From positions 1 through 35,393 of the forward strand of contig JAAWEA010000022.1 of assembly GCA_022794055.1 (NCBI GenBank): a stretch of DNA of 35,393 bases, read 5' to 3'. A program made the position numbers and the translations under genes. Below the pieces are notes generated by a model. It made no database searches. It was not told the DNA's origin and worked only from the letters and a program-made list of their open reading frames with translations. Positions within the stretch are counted from its first letter, which is position 1. Every line of letters starts with the position of its first letter. This stretch comes from Clostridia bacterium. GTDB lineage: Bacteria > Bacillota > Clostridia > TANB77 > CAG-508. Below, piece after piece: positions 7,700 through 17,136 of the stretch.

Positions 7700-8632
7700 T
7701 TATGCTTTATTTACTGATCCAAAAACATTTTCAATTTTATGTTTTACAGTTTCCTTAATTAACTCTCTCGCCTCTCCTAAATACTTTCTTGGATCAAAAG
7801 AATTTGGATTTTCAGCAAATACCTTTCTAATTCCTGCTGTCATAGCTAATCTTAAATCTGTATCCACATTAATTTTTGATACACCTGAGGTACTTGCTTC
7901 ATGTAATATTTCATCTGGTACACCTTTTGCTCCTGGAATATCTCCTCCAAATTCATTACACATATTTACTAATTCTGGTATAACTGTTGATGCCCCATGT
8001 AATACAATTGGAGTATTTGGTATTCTTTCTTTTATTTCTTTTAATATATCAAATCTTAATTTTGCTTCACCTTTAAATTTATATGCTCCATGACTTGTTC
8101 CAATAGCAATTGCCAAAGAATCACATCCTGTTCTTTTTACAAATTCTTCAGCTTGTTCTGGGTCTGTATACATTGCATCTGATGCATCTACATTTACATC
8201 ATCTTCAATTCCTGCTAATTTTCCAAGCTCTGCTTCTACTGTTACTCCATGTTCATGTGCATATTCTACTACTTTTTTAGTTAAAGCTATATTTTCTTCA
8301 AAATCATATTTAGAACCGTCTATCATAACTGAAGTAAATCCATTATCAATACACATCTTTGCTGTTTCAAAATCTGGACCATGGTCTAAATGAATAGCTA
8401 TTGGAACATTAGGATGCTCCTCTACTGCTGCTTGCACCATTTTCATTAAATAATTTATTCTTGCATATTTTATAGCACTTGATGATACTTGTAAAATTAC
8501 AGGTGAATTTGCCTCCGCAGCTGCATCTACAATCCCTTGTATTATTTCCATATTATTTACATTAAATGCTCCTATTGCAAATCCTTCTTTCATTGATTTT
8601 TCAAACATATTTTTTGTTGTTACTAAAGCCAT
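7700..8632 (-). CDS. fba: Class II fructose-1,6-bisphosphate aldolase
   Basis: Zinc enzyme of glycolysis and gluconeogenesis that cleaves fructose-1,6-bisphosphate to DHAP and glyceraldehyde-3-phosphate. The 310 residues show the class II signatures HLDHG (H81, D83, H84), VEAELGKLAG, GTSHGAYKF (zinc His) and LHGAST (phosphate and zinc binding). The start has AAGGAGG at good distance and a consensus promoter. A monocistronic gene is likely, ending in the shared palindrome. The family also contains tagatose-bisphosphate and related aldolases, but the motifs fit FBA best. Confidence 0.92.
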   Translation of the reverse strand: MALVTTKNMFEKSMKEGFAIGAFNVNNMEIIQGIVDAAAEANSPVILQVSSSAIKYARINYLMKMVQAAVEEHPNVPIAIHLDHGPDFETAKMCIDNGFTSVMIDGSKYDFEENIALTKKVVEYAHEHGVTVEAELGKLAGIEDDVNVDASDAMYTDPEQAEEFVKRTGCDSLAIAIGTSHGAYKFKGEAKLRFDILKEIKERIPNTPIVLHGASTVIPELVNMCNEFGGDIPGAKGVPDEILHEASTSGVSKINVDTDLRLAMTAGIRKVFAENPNSFDPRKYLGEARELIKETVKHKIENVFGSVNKA

Positions 8633-8669
8633 TTTATTAAATCCTCCTTAATTCTTTTATTATATTGTT

Positions 8670-8698
8670 ATTTTATTTCTAAAATATGAATCTGTCAA
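8670..8698 (-). promoter_or_regulatory. fba promoter
   Basis: On the minus strand, TTGACA (8698-8693), a 17-base spacer and TAAAAT (8675-8670). The leader is about 30 bases. Confidence 0.75.
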
Positions 8699-8775
8699 TA
8701 TTATTATAGCTATTACTTTAAATTTTATTTTGCATACTACGGTATTTTTTACCTTTAATATCAAATATTTTAAAT

Positions 8776-9465
8776 TTATAATATCTCATTTAATGTTTCT
8801 TGATATAATTGCCATTTTGGGCAAAAAATATACATTAAATTTTTGAAATTTTCGTTATGATTTCTTTCAATAAGATGTAATAATTCATGTATTACAACAT
8901 ATTGTATTTCAGAATCTTTCTTTTTAGCTAATTCTAAATTAAAATTAATCTCTTTTCTATCTGTATTACAGCTTCCCCATTTGTTTTTCATTTTTCTAAT
9001 TGAATAACAATTTAATTTTACTCCAATTTTATTTTCCCATAATGGAATAAATTTATTTAGTTTATTTTTGAGATTTTCCTTATAGAAATAATTCATTAAT
9101 TTTTCTTTGTTTTCTACACTTGAAGTCTTTCTAACATACATTATCATTCTATTATTATTTTCAATCTTTATATGTGGTGTATTAGAATCACATACTTTTA
9201 ATATATATCTTTTTCCATTTAAATAATAATCTTCCCCTGAAACATAATTTCTTTTAGTTATTCTATTCTGTTCTCTATATCTTTTTAATTGGTTATTTAT
9301 CCATTCTTCTTTTGATATAATCATTCTTTTTAGTGTATCAATATCCATATTTTTTGGCACAGAAACTTTAATTGTTAGGTCAGGGTAAACTTTTAAATTT
9401 ATGTTTTTAACTTGTTTTCTCTTTACTTCTATCTCAAAGTTATTTATTAACATACTTCCTAACAT
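8776..9465 (-). CDS. YgjP-like zinc metallopeptidase (DUF45/M48-like), last gene of the hsd operon
   Basis: The protein has the DUF45/YgjP layout: an N-terminal beta-rich part and a C-terminal zinc site HELLH (around residue 190) followed by the downstream conserved stretch RNHNENFKNLM and CPKW. KNKWGSCNTDRKEINFNLEL is the usual central motif. The frame is open from a TTG at 9483. I take the ATG at 9465, which overlaps the hsdR stop; the ATG at 9453 is also possible, with GAGAGG upstream. Proteins of this family often accompany type I restriction operons. Their job there is unknown, perhaps turnover of HsdR or a host protein (inference). Confidence 0.85.
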   Translation of the reverse strand: MLGSMLINNFEIEVKRKQVKNINLKVYPDLTIKVSVPKNMDIDTLKRMIISKEEWINNQLKRYREQNRITKRNYVSGEDYYLNGKRYILKVCDSNTPHIKIENNNRMIMYVRKTSSVENKEKLMNYFYKENLKNKLNKFIPLWENKIGVKLNCYSIRKMKNKWGSCNTDRKEINFNLELAKKKDSEIQYVVIHELLHLIERNHNENFKNLMYIFCPKWQLYQETLNEIL

Positions 9466-12400
9466 CCTCTCGTATTTTTCCAAAGCATAAACACTTCTTG
9501 TTGTTGCTTCTCATTTTCTATCCATAAAGATAATTCTCTTTTAAACTCTTTCTGTTTCATTTTTGTTTCCATAAAATCTCTTGGAATGTTTAAATTCAAA
9601 TAATCATATAACTTTATTGTTCTTTCTTCATTTTTATCAAGAATGTCATATAATCCTCTTAATCTCACATTATGTATTGATTTTGGATAAGCTCCACTTG
9701 TTTCTGGATTTTTTACTTTTTTTACAAGTTCAACTAATTTTTCTAAATATTTTTGATAATCAAGATTTTGTTCTTTCTTTGTTTCTATTAATTTTTCAAG
9801 CAATTCAGACATCTTACTATAATATCTTGGATTTTGATTTTTATTATTTATAATAGTTGAAGCTATATTATTTTCTATAGCAAGAGATATTGCTTTTTTA
9901 TTATTTTTAAAACTTTTGGGCATACTTTTTGTTGCTTTATCTAAACCACTTGCAACTATAATATCTAACAATGTTGCTTCATCTAATGTATGTTGTGGTT
10001 CAATAGATTCTGCACTTATATAGTTATCTATCATATATCGCATAGCACTATCATAATTTTTTAATTCTATATAATCTCCTGCTGATTTCATTATTTCATC
10101 TCTAGCATTGTTATAATATTTAACAGCTTCCCTTATTTCTTTTATTTCTTCCTTAGTATAACCAGCTTTTGTCATTTCATCAGCAATGTTTGTATATGAT
10201 ATTACTAAATTAGAAACTGCATCATAAAATTCCATTCTTCTAGTCTCAGTACTTTTCAAACTTTCTTCTCTTGATGCAGTTATTGTATCAAGATCTTCTG
10301 CTACAAAGTAATGTAAAAATTCTAATGTTCCTTTTGGATTCTCCACTGGTTCACAAATTGATTTTACTTTTTTTAGTGCTTTATTTAATCTTTGACTTCC
10401 AAATTCTAATCTGTTCTTTAATAGACCTGTTATATCTTCTTTATCAAAATTGTCAAATGCTCCTCTAGTATAGTTTTCAACTGCTCCTTCAATGTTTTCA
10501 AATAAGTCTTTATAATCAATGATATATCCTAAATCTTTATCTTTGTCTAATCTATTTATTCTACATATTGCTTGAAATAATCCATGATCTTTCATTTTTT
10601 TATCTATATATAAATATGTTGCAGAAGGAGCATCAAATCCTGCTAATAGTCTATTTACAACAATTAAAACTTTCATTTCTGCTGGAGTATGAATAAATTT
10701 GTATATAGCATTATCTTCAAAACATTGTGTATAATCATCATGTTCATTATCACTTCTTAATTTAGGATATTTTGTTTTATCCCACATTTTATTATATACT
10801 TCGTATATTTTTTGTTTATCCGATAATGTAAATTCTCCATCTTCTTCACCTTTTACATCTCCAATGTGTGGTGTATATGAGGATATAATTGCACATTTAG
10901 TAAATCCTTTTGATTGAAAGATTTCCCAATATCTACAGGCTTCAAATATTGTACTTGCTACTAGTATTGCTGTACCATTTCCTTGTTCAAGTCTTGGTAT
11001 TTTTTCAAAATCAAATATTATATCTTTTACTACTTCTTCTAATCTTGAACCAGAACTTGTTACATTTTGTAATGTTCCCCATCTTTCTTTTAATTTCTGT
11101 TTTGCAAATTTATTTAATCCTGCTGTTTTAGCTTCAAACCATTCATCTATTTTTGCAGGTTTATTAATTCTTTGTTCAACATTTCTAGATTCATAGCATA
11201 AATCAACTACTATACCATCTTTTACAGCTTGATCAAACTTATATATATGAATATATTTTCCAAACTTTTCTAATGTAGTAGCTTTTGATTTTTTCATTAA
11301 CGGTGTTCCTGTAAAACCTATAAATGTTGCATTAGGTAATATTCTTTTCATTTCGTCATGCAATAATCCCGCTTGACTTCTATGACATTCATCTACAAAT
11401 ACAAAAATATCTCCTTTTGCAGAATATACTTCTTTTTTGTATTTTGTTAACTCTTTTACATAATCTGCATAATTTTTATCTGAATTTTCATCTACTGAAC
11501 TCCCTACTTTATGTATTAATGAACAGATTAATCTTCCCTTAGAATATTCATTTAGTGACTGTAGTAAATCATTGCAACTTCTAGCTCTATATATTTTTTC
11601 TCCTGTATTACTAAATACGTCTTTTATTTGTTTATCTAATTCTTTTCTATCAGTAAATACTAATACTCTAGCATTATTAATATTTGATAATATCCATTTA
11701 GCAGTTAAAACCATTGTTAAAGATTTTCCAGCTCCTTGCGTATGCCATATTATTCCACCTTCGTGTTTTTTTGCATATTCTCTTGCATTTGTTACACCAA
11801 AATATTGATTATATCTTGGAACTTTTTTTATCCCATTATCAAAAATAATAAAATTATCAATTAAATCAATTATTCTTTCTTTTTCAAATAATGAAGGTAA
11901 TTGTTGGTCGATTAATAAATCTTTTTTATTAATCAGATTAACAACTTTTTCATGTATTTCATCTATTGCTTTTTCATCTTCAATCCATGGAAGATAGTAT
12001 TTAGCCTGTGTTTTGATAGTTGCATACTTTAATCCTTCTGTATCATTTCCTGCTATTATAAATTGAATGGTTGTAAAAAATCTTTCAATAAACATTGCCT
12101 TTTGATTATCTAAGTTTTGCCTTATTCCTTCATTTATTGATACTGTACTTCTCTTTAATTCAATTACTCCAATAGCAATTCCATTAATATAAACTACTAT
12201 ATCTGGTCTTTTTTCATTTTCTCCTTCAATAGTTACTTCCTCTGCAACATAAAAATCATTCTTTGTATAATCTTCATAATTAATAAAATATACTTTTTGT
12301 TCTTTTTGGCCAACATACAAAGTAATTCCTATCCCATATTTAAGCATATTATATACTTCTTTATTTACTTCATATAATGTTCTTGTTTCATTATGTGCAA

Positions 12401-12605
12401 CTTTTTTTAATTCTAATATTGCCTTTTCTGCTATTTCTTTTGGATATTTTTTTACAAGAAATTTTAAAAGTAGTTCTTCTTCTATATTTGAATTATTTTC
12501 TCTATCTTTAAAATTTCCAAGATAAGTATATTTTAGTTTTTCTTCAAATATTTTATGTACTATTCTATCTTGTGTTACTATCTCTAATTCATTTACATTA
12601 CTCAC
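9459..12605 (-). CDS. hsdR: Type I restriction enzyme, restriction/translocation subunit HsdR
   Basis: Motor and nuclease subunit that translocates unmodified DNA and cuts at a distance from the recognition site. In 1048 residues: a PD-(D/E)xK nuclease near the N terminus (D135, then E149-L-K151 in GVIELKRS), Walker A TQGAGKS (289-295), DECH box (405-408), FTGTP motif (431-435) and the second RecA-like domain with LLAGFDAP and QAICRINR. The C-terminal helical region contacts HsdM/S. The start is GTG at 12605, overlapping the hsdS stop (GTGAGTAA), so translation is coupled. Length and motifs are complete. Confidence 0.95.
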   Translation of the reverse strand: MSNVNELEIVTQDRIVHKIFEEKLKYTYLGNFKDRENNSNIEEELLLKFLVKKYPKEIAEKAILELKKVAHNETRTLYEVNKEVYNMLKYGIGITLYVGQKEQKVYFINYEDYTKNDFYVAEEVTIEGENEKRPDIVVYINGIAIGVIELKRSTVSINEGIRQNLDNQKAMFIERFFTTIQFIIAGNDTEGLKYATIKTQAKYYLPWIEDEKAIDEIHEKVVNLINKKDLLIDQQLPSLFEKERIIDLIDNFIIFDNGIKKVPRYNQYFGVTNAREYAKKHEGGIIWHTQGAGKSLTMVLTAKWILSNINNARVLVFTDRKELDKQIKDVFSNTGEKIYRARSCNDLLQSLNEYSKGRLICSLIHKVGSSVDENSDKNYADYVKELTKYKKEVYSAKGDIFVFVDECHRSQAGLLHDEMKRILPNATFIGFTGTPLMKKSKATTLEKFGKYIHIYKFDQAVKDGIVVDLCYESRNVEQRINKPAKIDEWFEAKTAGLNKFAKQKLKERWGTLQNVTSSGSRLEEVVKDIIFDFEKIPRLEQGNGTAILVASTIFEACRYWEIFQSKGFTKCAIISSYTPHIGDVKGEEDGEFTLSDKQKIYEVYNKMWDKTKYPKLRSDNEHDDYTQCFEDNAIYKFIHTPAEMKVLIVVNRLLAGFDAPSATYLYIDKKMKDHGLFQAICRINRLDKDKDLGYIIDYKDLFENIEGAVENYTRGAFDNFDKEDITGLLKNRLEFGSQRLNKALKKVKSICEPVENPKGTLEFLHYFVAEDLDTITASREESLKSTETRRMEFYDAVSNLVISYTNIADEMTKAGYTKEEIKEIREAVKYYNNARDEIMKSAGDYIELKNYDSAMRYMIDNYISAESIEPQHTLDEATLLDIIVASGLDKATKSMPKSFKNNKKAISLAIENNIASTIINNKNQNPRYYSKMSELLEKLIETKKEQNLDYQKYLEKLVELVKKVKNPETSGAYPKSIHNVRLRGLYDILDKNEERTIKLYDYLNLNIPRDFMETKMKQKEFKRELSLWIENEKQQQEVFMLWKNTRGC

Positions 12606-13695
12606 AATTTAATCTCACTTTCCCTATTAGTAAATCTTCCATCATTCGTTCTTTTATTTTTTGATACTTTTGTAATTTTTTTTCTAATAATTCTAACTCA
12701 TTATCAAAATTTGTTAATACTTTTTCTATTTTATTTTGTTGTTCAATTTCTCTAGGAATATAAATCTCCATTCTTTTTAATTTATCATAAGATAAAAATG
12801 GCTGACTACTTCCAAAAGCAATACTTGGAATATTCAATTTTAGTAAAGCATAATATACATATTTCAAATTTAGGATTTTAGGATTTTTAGCTGTTGTTAT
12901 AGTTCCATTATAAGTTACAAAGTTTTTTCCTTTTGCCCACATTACTGTTCCTGGAGTTCCTATATGTCCTATAATAATCTCATCTTCAGCATTATATTTA
13001 GTATACCCTCCAACTATACCATTTGCTCCATAAATTGGATACTTACCTCCATTATCTGGGATTACATTTCCCTCTCCATATCTAAAATTAAGCAAATCAC
13101 CTAAACTATTTTTTTGATATTCTTCTTTATATATTAAATATTTTTGCATTAATCCATTTTTTATCTTTTTCTTCTTTTCTATAGTGTTTTTTAGAGAATT
13201 TATTAAATTATCTATATTTATTAAAACATTAGCAATTGCCTTTTGTTCTTTAATATTATTTGGATATATAAAAGGAATTGAATAAAAATCATTATGGTTT
13301 AAATCTGGAATAGTACTTGTTCCTGCCTTTGCTAAAATTAGATTTTGAATTGATTTCATATTCAAATAATATACTAAATAATCCTTATTTATTTTATTCT
13401 TATCAAAATTAATCCTAAAAAAATTATTGTGAAACACACCTTCAACATTTGTTACAACACGTCCTGTATTTCCTGTTCTTGTCATTAATACATCCTCTTT
13501 TTTACATACAACAGAAGCATTATGATATTTGTCTTTTATATACTCATTTTCACCCACACCATTTAAATGTTGTATTGTGATATATATTTTATTATCAACT
13601 CTTTTATACTTTTCTCTTCGAGAGATATTTATTTGAAAACCTTGATTAACTTTGCATATATCTTTCATAGTTTTATAGTTCCATCCTTTTAGCAT
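12598..13695 (-). CDS. hsdS: Type I restriction-modification specificity subunit HsdS
   Basis: DNA-recognition subunit that sets the bipartite target of the HsdMSR complex. Its 365 residues contain two target-recognition domains (about 1-145 and 195-320). Each is followed by a long helical spacer with the family wording IKEQKAIANVLINIDNLINS (first) and EIEQQNKIEKVLTNFDNELE (second). TRD2 carries YPIYGANGIVGGY and SSQPFLSYDKLKRMEIYIP. It is intact and single-copy, with no inverted partial hsdS copies nearby, so I see no shuffling system. Start ATG overlaps the end of hsdM (ATGCTAA), with AAAGGA upstream. Confidence 0.93.
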   Translation of the reverse strand: MLKGWNYKTMKDICKVNQGFQINISRREKYKRVDNKIYITIQHLNGVGENEYIKDKYHNASVVCKKEDVLMTRTGNTGRVVTNVEGVFHNNFFRINFDKNKINKDYLVYYLNMKSIQNLILAKAGTSTIPDLNHNDFYSIPFIYPNNIKEQKAIANVLINIDNLINSLKNTIEKKKKIKNGLMQKYLIYKEEYQKNSLGDLLNFRYGEGNVIPDNGGKYPIYGANGIVGGYTKYNAEDEIIIGHIGTPGTVMWAKGKNFVTYNGTITTAKNPKILNLKYVYYALLKLNIPSIAFGSSQPFLSYDKLKRMEIYIPREIEQQNKIEKVLTNFDNELELLEKKLQKYQKIKERMMEDLLIGKVRLNCE

Positions 13696-16082
13696 TTATA
13701 TCCCATCCTTTCTAAATCTTTCAAAACTAAAGATTCTAAATCAGATGTTTCTTTTACTAATTGACTTAATGTATTTTCATAGTTTTCAACTTCTGTAATT
13801 ATTTTATTAGAAAGACTATATATTATGTCAATATACATATCTTCAAATTTATTTTCTAAATTTTTAAACCATTTTTTATTTATTATTAATTCTTTTGACA
13901 TTACTTCATCAAATGAATCATATTTTTTAACTATTAGCTCATTTAGTTCTTCTTGAACAATTTTTAAATTTTTCTTTATATTTTTTTGTTCATATAAATT
14001 GTCTAATAATTTTTTTAATATTACAATGTTTTCTTCTGATTCTTCTTTTATTTTTTCTTTTATTAATTTTTCATTTACTTTCTCTTCATCATTAAATATT
14101 GCTTCATCTCCAGTATTTTCTTCAATTTCCAACTCAAATTCTTGTACTAAATCATTTAATTCATTATTTAATTCATCTAATTTATCTGAATATTCTTCAA
14201 AATACTCTTTTATAACAATATCTTTTGGTAATAAATCGGATTCAAATTCATTCTTTTTAATTTTTCCATTTTTATCTTGTCCATAAACTAATTTTGGAAT
14301 CCATCCATTTTCAACAATTAAATATAAGTCATCTTTTAATGTATTATTATAATATTCCATCAAAAATTCATACGCTTCATATTTGTCTATTAACTTATCA
14401 TCTTTAAATATTTTTAACATACTATTAGATAATTCTTCTATTAATTTTTTGACCCTTGTTCTATTATTTACTTTGTATAATTTGTCTTTATTCTTGGTTT
14501 CCCACTTAATTACTTTTTCTGTTAATTCTCCAAAATATTCCTTAAATTCTTTTGAATTGCTTATAGTCTCATTTATTTTTTCTTTATCTATAGCTAAATC
14601 TAGATATCCTATTTTTTCATTTTCCTTAAATAATTCATCTTTTAAGTTTGGTGCTACGTTCCAATATTTACTTAATTTTTCAATATCTATTTCTGGTATT
14701 CCACCAAGCAAATGCGCTTTTATATCTTGTATTGTTTCTTTTTCACATGAATCTATATATCTTGGAATATTTAAATTGTATTCTTCTTTTTCTATTTCTT
14801 CTATTGTAACAATTTTAGAATATTTTTCTTGTTCTATTCTTCCTAAATATGTGTCAGTAATTTTCTTTATATCTTGTTCTCTTAATTTGTTTTTATTACC
14901 ATCTTTAACAAAATATTTACTTGCATCTATCATAAAAACGTTTTTTCTATTTGGTGCATCTTTTTTATCTAAAATGATTATACACGCTGGTATACCAGTT
15001 CCATAGAATAAATTTGGTGGAAGACCAATTATTCCTTCTATTAATCTACTTTCTAGTAATCTTTTTCTAATTACTTCTTCTTGTCCTCCTCTAAAAAGTA
15101 CACCATGTGGAAGTATTATTGCTCCACGACCATTTGTAGGATCCATTGACTTTAACATGTGTAAAAGAAATGCATAATCTGCACAGTTTTCTGGTGGCAT
15201 ACCAAATCTTGTAAACCTTTCATACCCTTTTTCTAAATCTAAATCACTACTCCATTTCTTTACTGAAAATGGTGGATTAGCTACACAAAAATCAAAAGTT
15301 CTAATGTTTCCATTATCAATAAATCTTGGATTTGTTAATGTATTTCCATCTTTAATTTGTGCTGTTGCATTTCCATGAAGAAACATATTCATAACACAAA
15401 GAGCTGCTGTATTAGTATCTTTTTCTTGTCCATATAAGTATACTTTTGTTCCTTGTTTTACTTCATTACCAGATTTTATTAGTAGTGATCCTGAACCACA
15501 TGTCATATCATATACTTCAATAGGGCTTTTTTTTGATTTATTGATTTTCAGTATCTTAGACATAATTCTAGATACTTCAGATGGTGTATAAAATTGCCCC
15601 TTACTCTTTCCTGCTTCAGAGGCAAATTGTTTCATTAAATATTCATACGCGTCTCCCAGAACGTCATTATCATCTGCTTTATTGTTACTAAAATCTAATT
15701 CTGGGTCTTGAAATATTTCAACTAAACCTGTTAAGGAATCTATCATGTCTTTACCTTTTCCAAGTTTATTTTCATCATTAAAATCTACAATGTCTATTAC
15801 ATTTTGTAAATCATTTTCTTCTGCAATCTTTGCTAAGATTTTATTAAATTCTTCTCCTATGTTTTTCTTCCCTTTTAATGAAATCATAGTATTAAAATTT
15901 GCATTTTTAGGAACTTCTATTAATGAATCTTTTCTATTGTAATATTTGTCTGTTATAACTTTCATAAATAATACTATTAGAACATAATCTTTATATTGTG
16001 TTGCATCCATTCCTCCTTTACTTCTTAATGTATTACAACTATCCCATAACTTACTATATAAAATACTTTTTTTTACTGCCAT
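13689..16082 (-). CDS. hsdM: Type I restriction-modification DNA methyltransferase subunit HsdM, long form
   Basis: Adenine-N6 methyltransferase of the type I complex. Signatures: N-terminal helical domain (LWDSCNTLRSKGG), GQFYTP (162-167), motif I TCGSGS (194-199, SAM binding) and motif IV NPPF (269-272). At 797 residues it is much longer than classical HsdM (about 500). The extra C-terminal third is charged and predicted helical/coiled-coil (about 560-790). The ATG at 16082 is chosen because GGAGG lies just upstream; the frame also opens at 16118 but with no binding site. First gene of the hsdM-hsdS-hsdR-ygjP operon, all overlapping. Confidence 0.94.
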   Translation of the reverse strand: MAVKKSILYSKLWDSCNTLRSKGGMDATQYKDYVLIVLFMKVITDKYYNRKDSLIEVPKNANFNTMISLKGKKNIGEEFNKILAKIAEENDLQNVIDIVDFNDENKLGKGKDMIDSLTGLVEIFQDPELDFSNNKADDNDVLGDAYEYLMKQFASEAGKSKGQFYTPSEVSRIMSKILKINKSKKSPIEVYDMTCGSGSLLIKSGNEVKQGTKVYLYGQEKDTNTAALCVMNMFLHGNATAQIKDGNTLTNPRFIDNGNIRTFDFCVANPPFSVKKWSSDLDLEKGYERFTRFGMPPENCADYAFLLHMLKSMDPTNGRGAIILPHGVLFRGGQEEVIRKRLLESRLIEGIIGLPPNLFYGTGIPACIIILDKKDAPNRKNVFMIDASKYFVKDGNKNKLREQDIKKITDTYLGRIEQEKYSKIVTIEEIEKEEYNLNIPRYIDSCEKETIQDIKAHLLGGIPEIDIEKLSKYWNVAPNLKDELFKENEKIGYLDLAIDKEKINETISNSKEFKEYFGELTEKVIKWETKNKDKLYKVNNRTRVKKLIEELSNSMLKIFKDDKLIDKYEAYEFLMEYYNNTLKDDLYLIVENGWIPKLVYGQDKNGKIKKNEFESDLLPKDIVIKEYFEEYSDKLDELNNELNDLVQEFELEIEENTGDEAIFNDEEKVNEKLIKEKIKEESEENIVILKKLLDNLYEQKNIKKNLKIVQEELNELIVKKYDSFDEVMSKELIINKKWFKNLENKFEDMYIDIIYSLSNKIITEVENYENTLSQLVKETSDLESLVLKDLERMGYKC

Positions 16083-16129
16083 TTTTATTCCTCCTACTTT
16101 TTTGTGATGTTTTTTCAATATCTTTTCCT

Positions 16130-16176
16130 ATATTAAATATAGAGAACATTAAAAGCCAATATTTAGTATTCTCTAT
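16130..16176 (-). promoter_or_regulatory. Putative hsd operon promoter with flanking inverted repeat
   Basis: On the minus strand, TTGGCT (16159-16154), an 18-base spacer and TAATAT (16135-16130) make a plausible promoter. An 8-bp inverted repeat, ATAGAGAA at 16139-16146 and TTCTCTAT at 16169-16176, has one arm inside the spacer and the other upstream of the -35. This placement suits a repressor, but no regulator gene is adjacent. Confidence 0.45.
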
Positions 16177-16332
16177 TAAAGTTCAAATTTTTTGAAGCAC
16201 TATATTTTTTTTATTAATATTTCTTTAAATCACTTGCCTTTTTCATATACATTATTTTATAACCTTTTATGATTAATTTCAATAAGCACAGCAAAAAAAC
16301 TTTTTTTATTGCTATTACTCTAAATTTTAGTA

Positions 16333-16362
16333 TTAACATTTTTTTGATTTTTCTAATATTAT
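16333..16362 (+). promoter_or_regulatory. Promoter of the peroxiredoxin gene
   Basis: TTAACA (16333-16338), an 18-base spacer and TATTAT (16357-16362). GAAAGGAG then precedes the ATG at 16390. I saw no clear PerR box. Confidence 0.5.
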
Positions 16363-16389
16363 AGATAAAAGTGAAAGGAGTTTATTTTT

Positions 16390-17091
16390 ATGGATTATGA
16401 ATTGATGATGAATGGGAATGTAAAAATTGGTCAAAAAGCTCCAGATTTTGAAGCGGTTACAACTTGTGGTCCTAAAACTTTAAATGACTATAAAGGCAAA
16501 TGGTTAGTTTTATTTTCACACCCAGGAGATTTTACCCCAGTTTGTACTACTGAGATGATTGCATTTACAAGAGCTCATACATACTTTAAACAAATGAACA
16601 CTGAACTTCTAGGACTAAGCATTGACAGTAACGCATCACATTTAGCTTGGATTTATGACATTTATTGTAAAACAGGAATACAAGTATCTTTTCCTATTAT
16701 TGCTGATAGAAGCGGGCAAATTGCTAGAAAATATGGTATGATTTCAAATGATGTAAGTACAACAGAAACTGTACGTAATGTATTTATTATTGATGATAAA
16801 GGAATAGTAAGAACTATTTTTGTTTATCCTTTAAATATTGGAAGATTTATACCAGAAATCATAAGAACTGTTCAAGCCCTTCAAATGGCTGATTGCAGTA
16901 ATGGTTCTACAGCTGCTAATTGGATGCCTGGTCAACCTGTAATTGTTCCCCCACCTCAAACTTATTGTCAATTAGAGGAACGAAATCAATCAATAGAAGA
17001 AAAAAGAAATGGTATTAGTTGGTATTTAAGTTTTAAAGAACCACCTGAAAAATGTATGGAAGATAAAAAATGTAAAACTTTAAAAGAATAA
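16390..17091 (+). CDS. Peroxiredoxin, 1-Cys/Prx6-type (AhpC/TSA superfamily)
   Basis: Thiol peroxidase that reduces H2O2 and organic peroxides in the cytoplasm of an anaerobe. The active site PGDFTPVCTTE holds the peroxidatic Cys at residue 52. IGQKAPDFEAVT and LVLFSHP are family-typical. The C-terminal domain (about 165-233) is of the longer Prx6 kind, with GRFIPEIIRTVQALQ and ANWMPGQPVIVPPP. The last 40 residues include several Cys (YCQ, KCM, KCK), one of which could resolve the sulfenate. Start: GAAAGGAG nine bases upstream. Likely monocistronic, with its own terminator. Confidence 0.93.
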   Translation: MDYELMMNGNVKIGQKAPDFEAVTTCGPKTLNDYKGKWLVLFSHPGDFTPVCTTEMIAFTRAHTYFKQMNTELLGLSIDSNASHLAWIYDIYCKTGIQVSFPIIADRSGQIARKYGMISNDVSTTETVRNVFIIDDKGIVRTIFVYPLNIGRFIPEIIRTVQALQMADCSNGSTAANWMPGQPVIVPPPQTYCQLEERNQSIEEKRNGISWYLSFKEPPEKCMEDKKCKTLKE

Positions 17092-17112
17092 GACAAATTG
17101 TCTTATTCTTTT
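17082..17112. terminator. Terminator between peroxiredoxin and rusA-like genes
   Basis: AAAAGAATAAGACAA (17082-17096) and its exact complement (17098-17112) form a long stem overlapping the peroxiredoxin stop codon. The stem ends in a T-rich arm on both strands, so it can serve the convergent gene at 17137-17547 as well. Confidence 0.7.
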
Positions 17113-17136
17113 ATAACTTTTTATAATTTTTCAGTT

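Noticed and set aside
8736..8755. GGTA/TACC mini-palindrome downstream of the hsd operon
   Set aside because: The four-base stem is too short to call a terminator or operator.
12598..13695. Phase-variable hsdS shuffling locus
   Set aside because: Only one complete hsdS and no inverted partial copies or recombinase gene in the window.
14383..15006. Plus-strand 207-codon frame opposite hsdM, and similar Phe/Leu/Ser-rich frames
   Set aside because: Antisense shadows of A+T-rich genes; no binding sites or family features.
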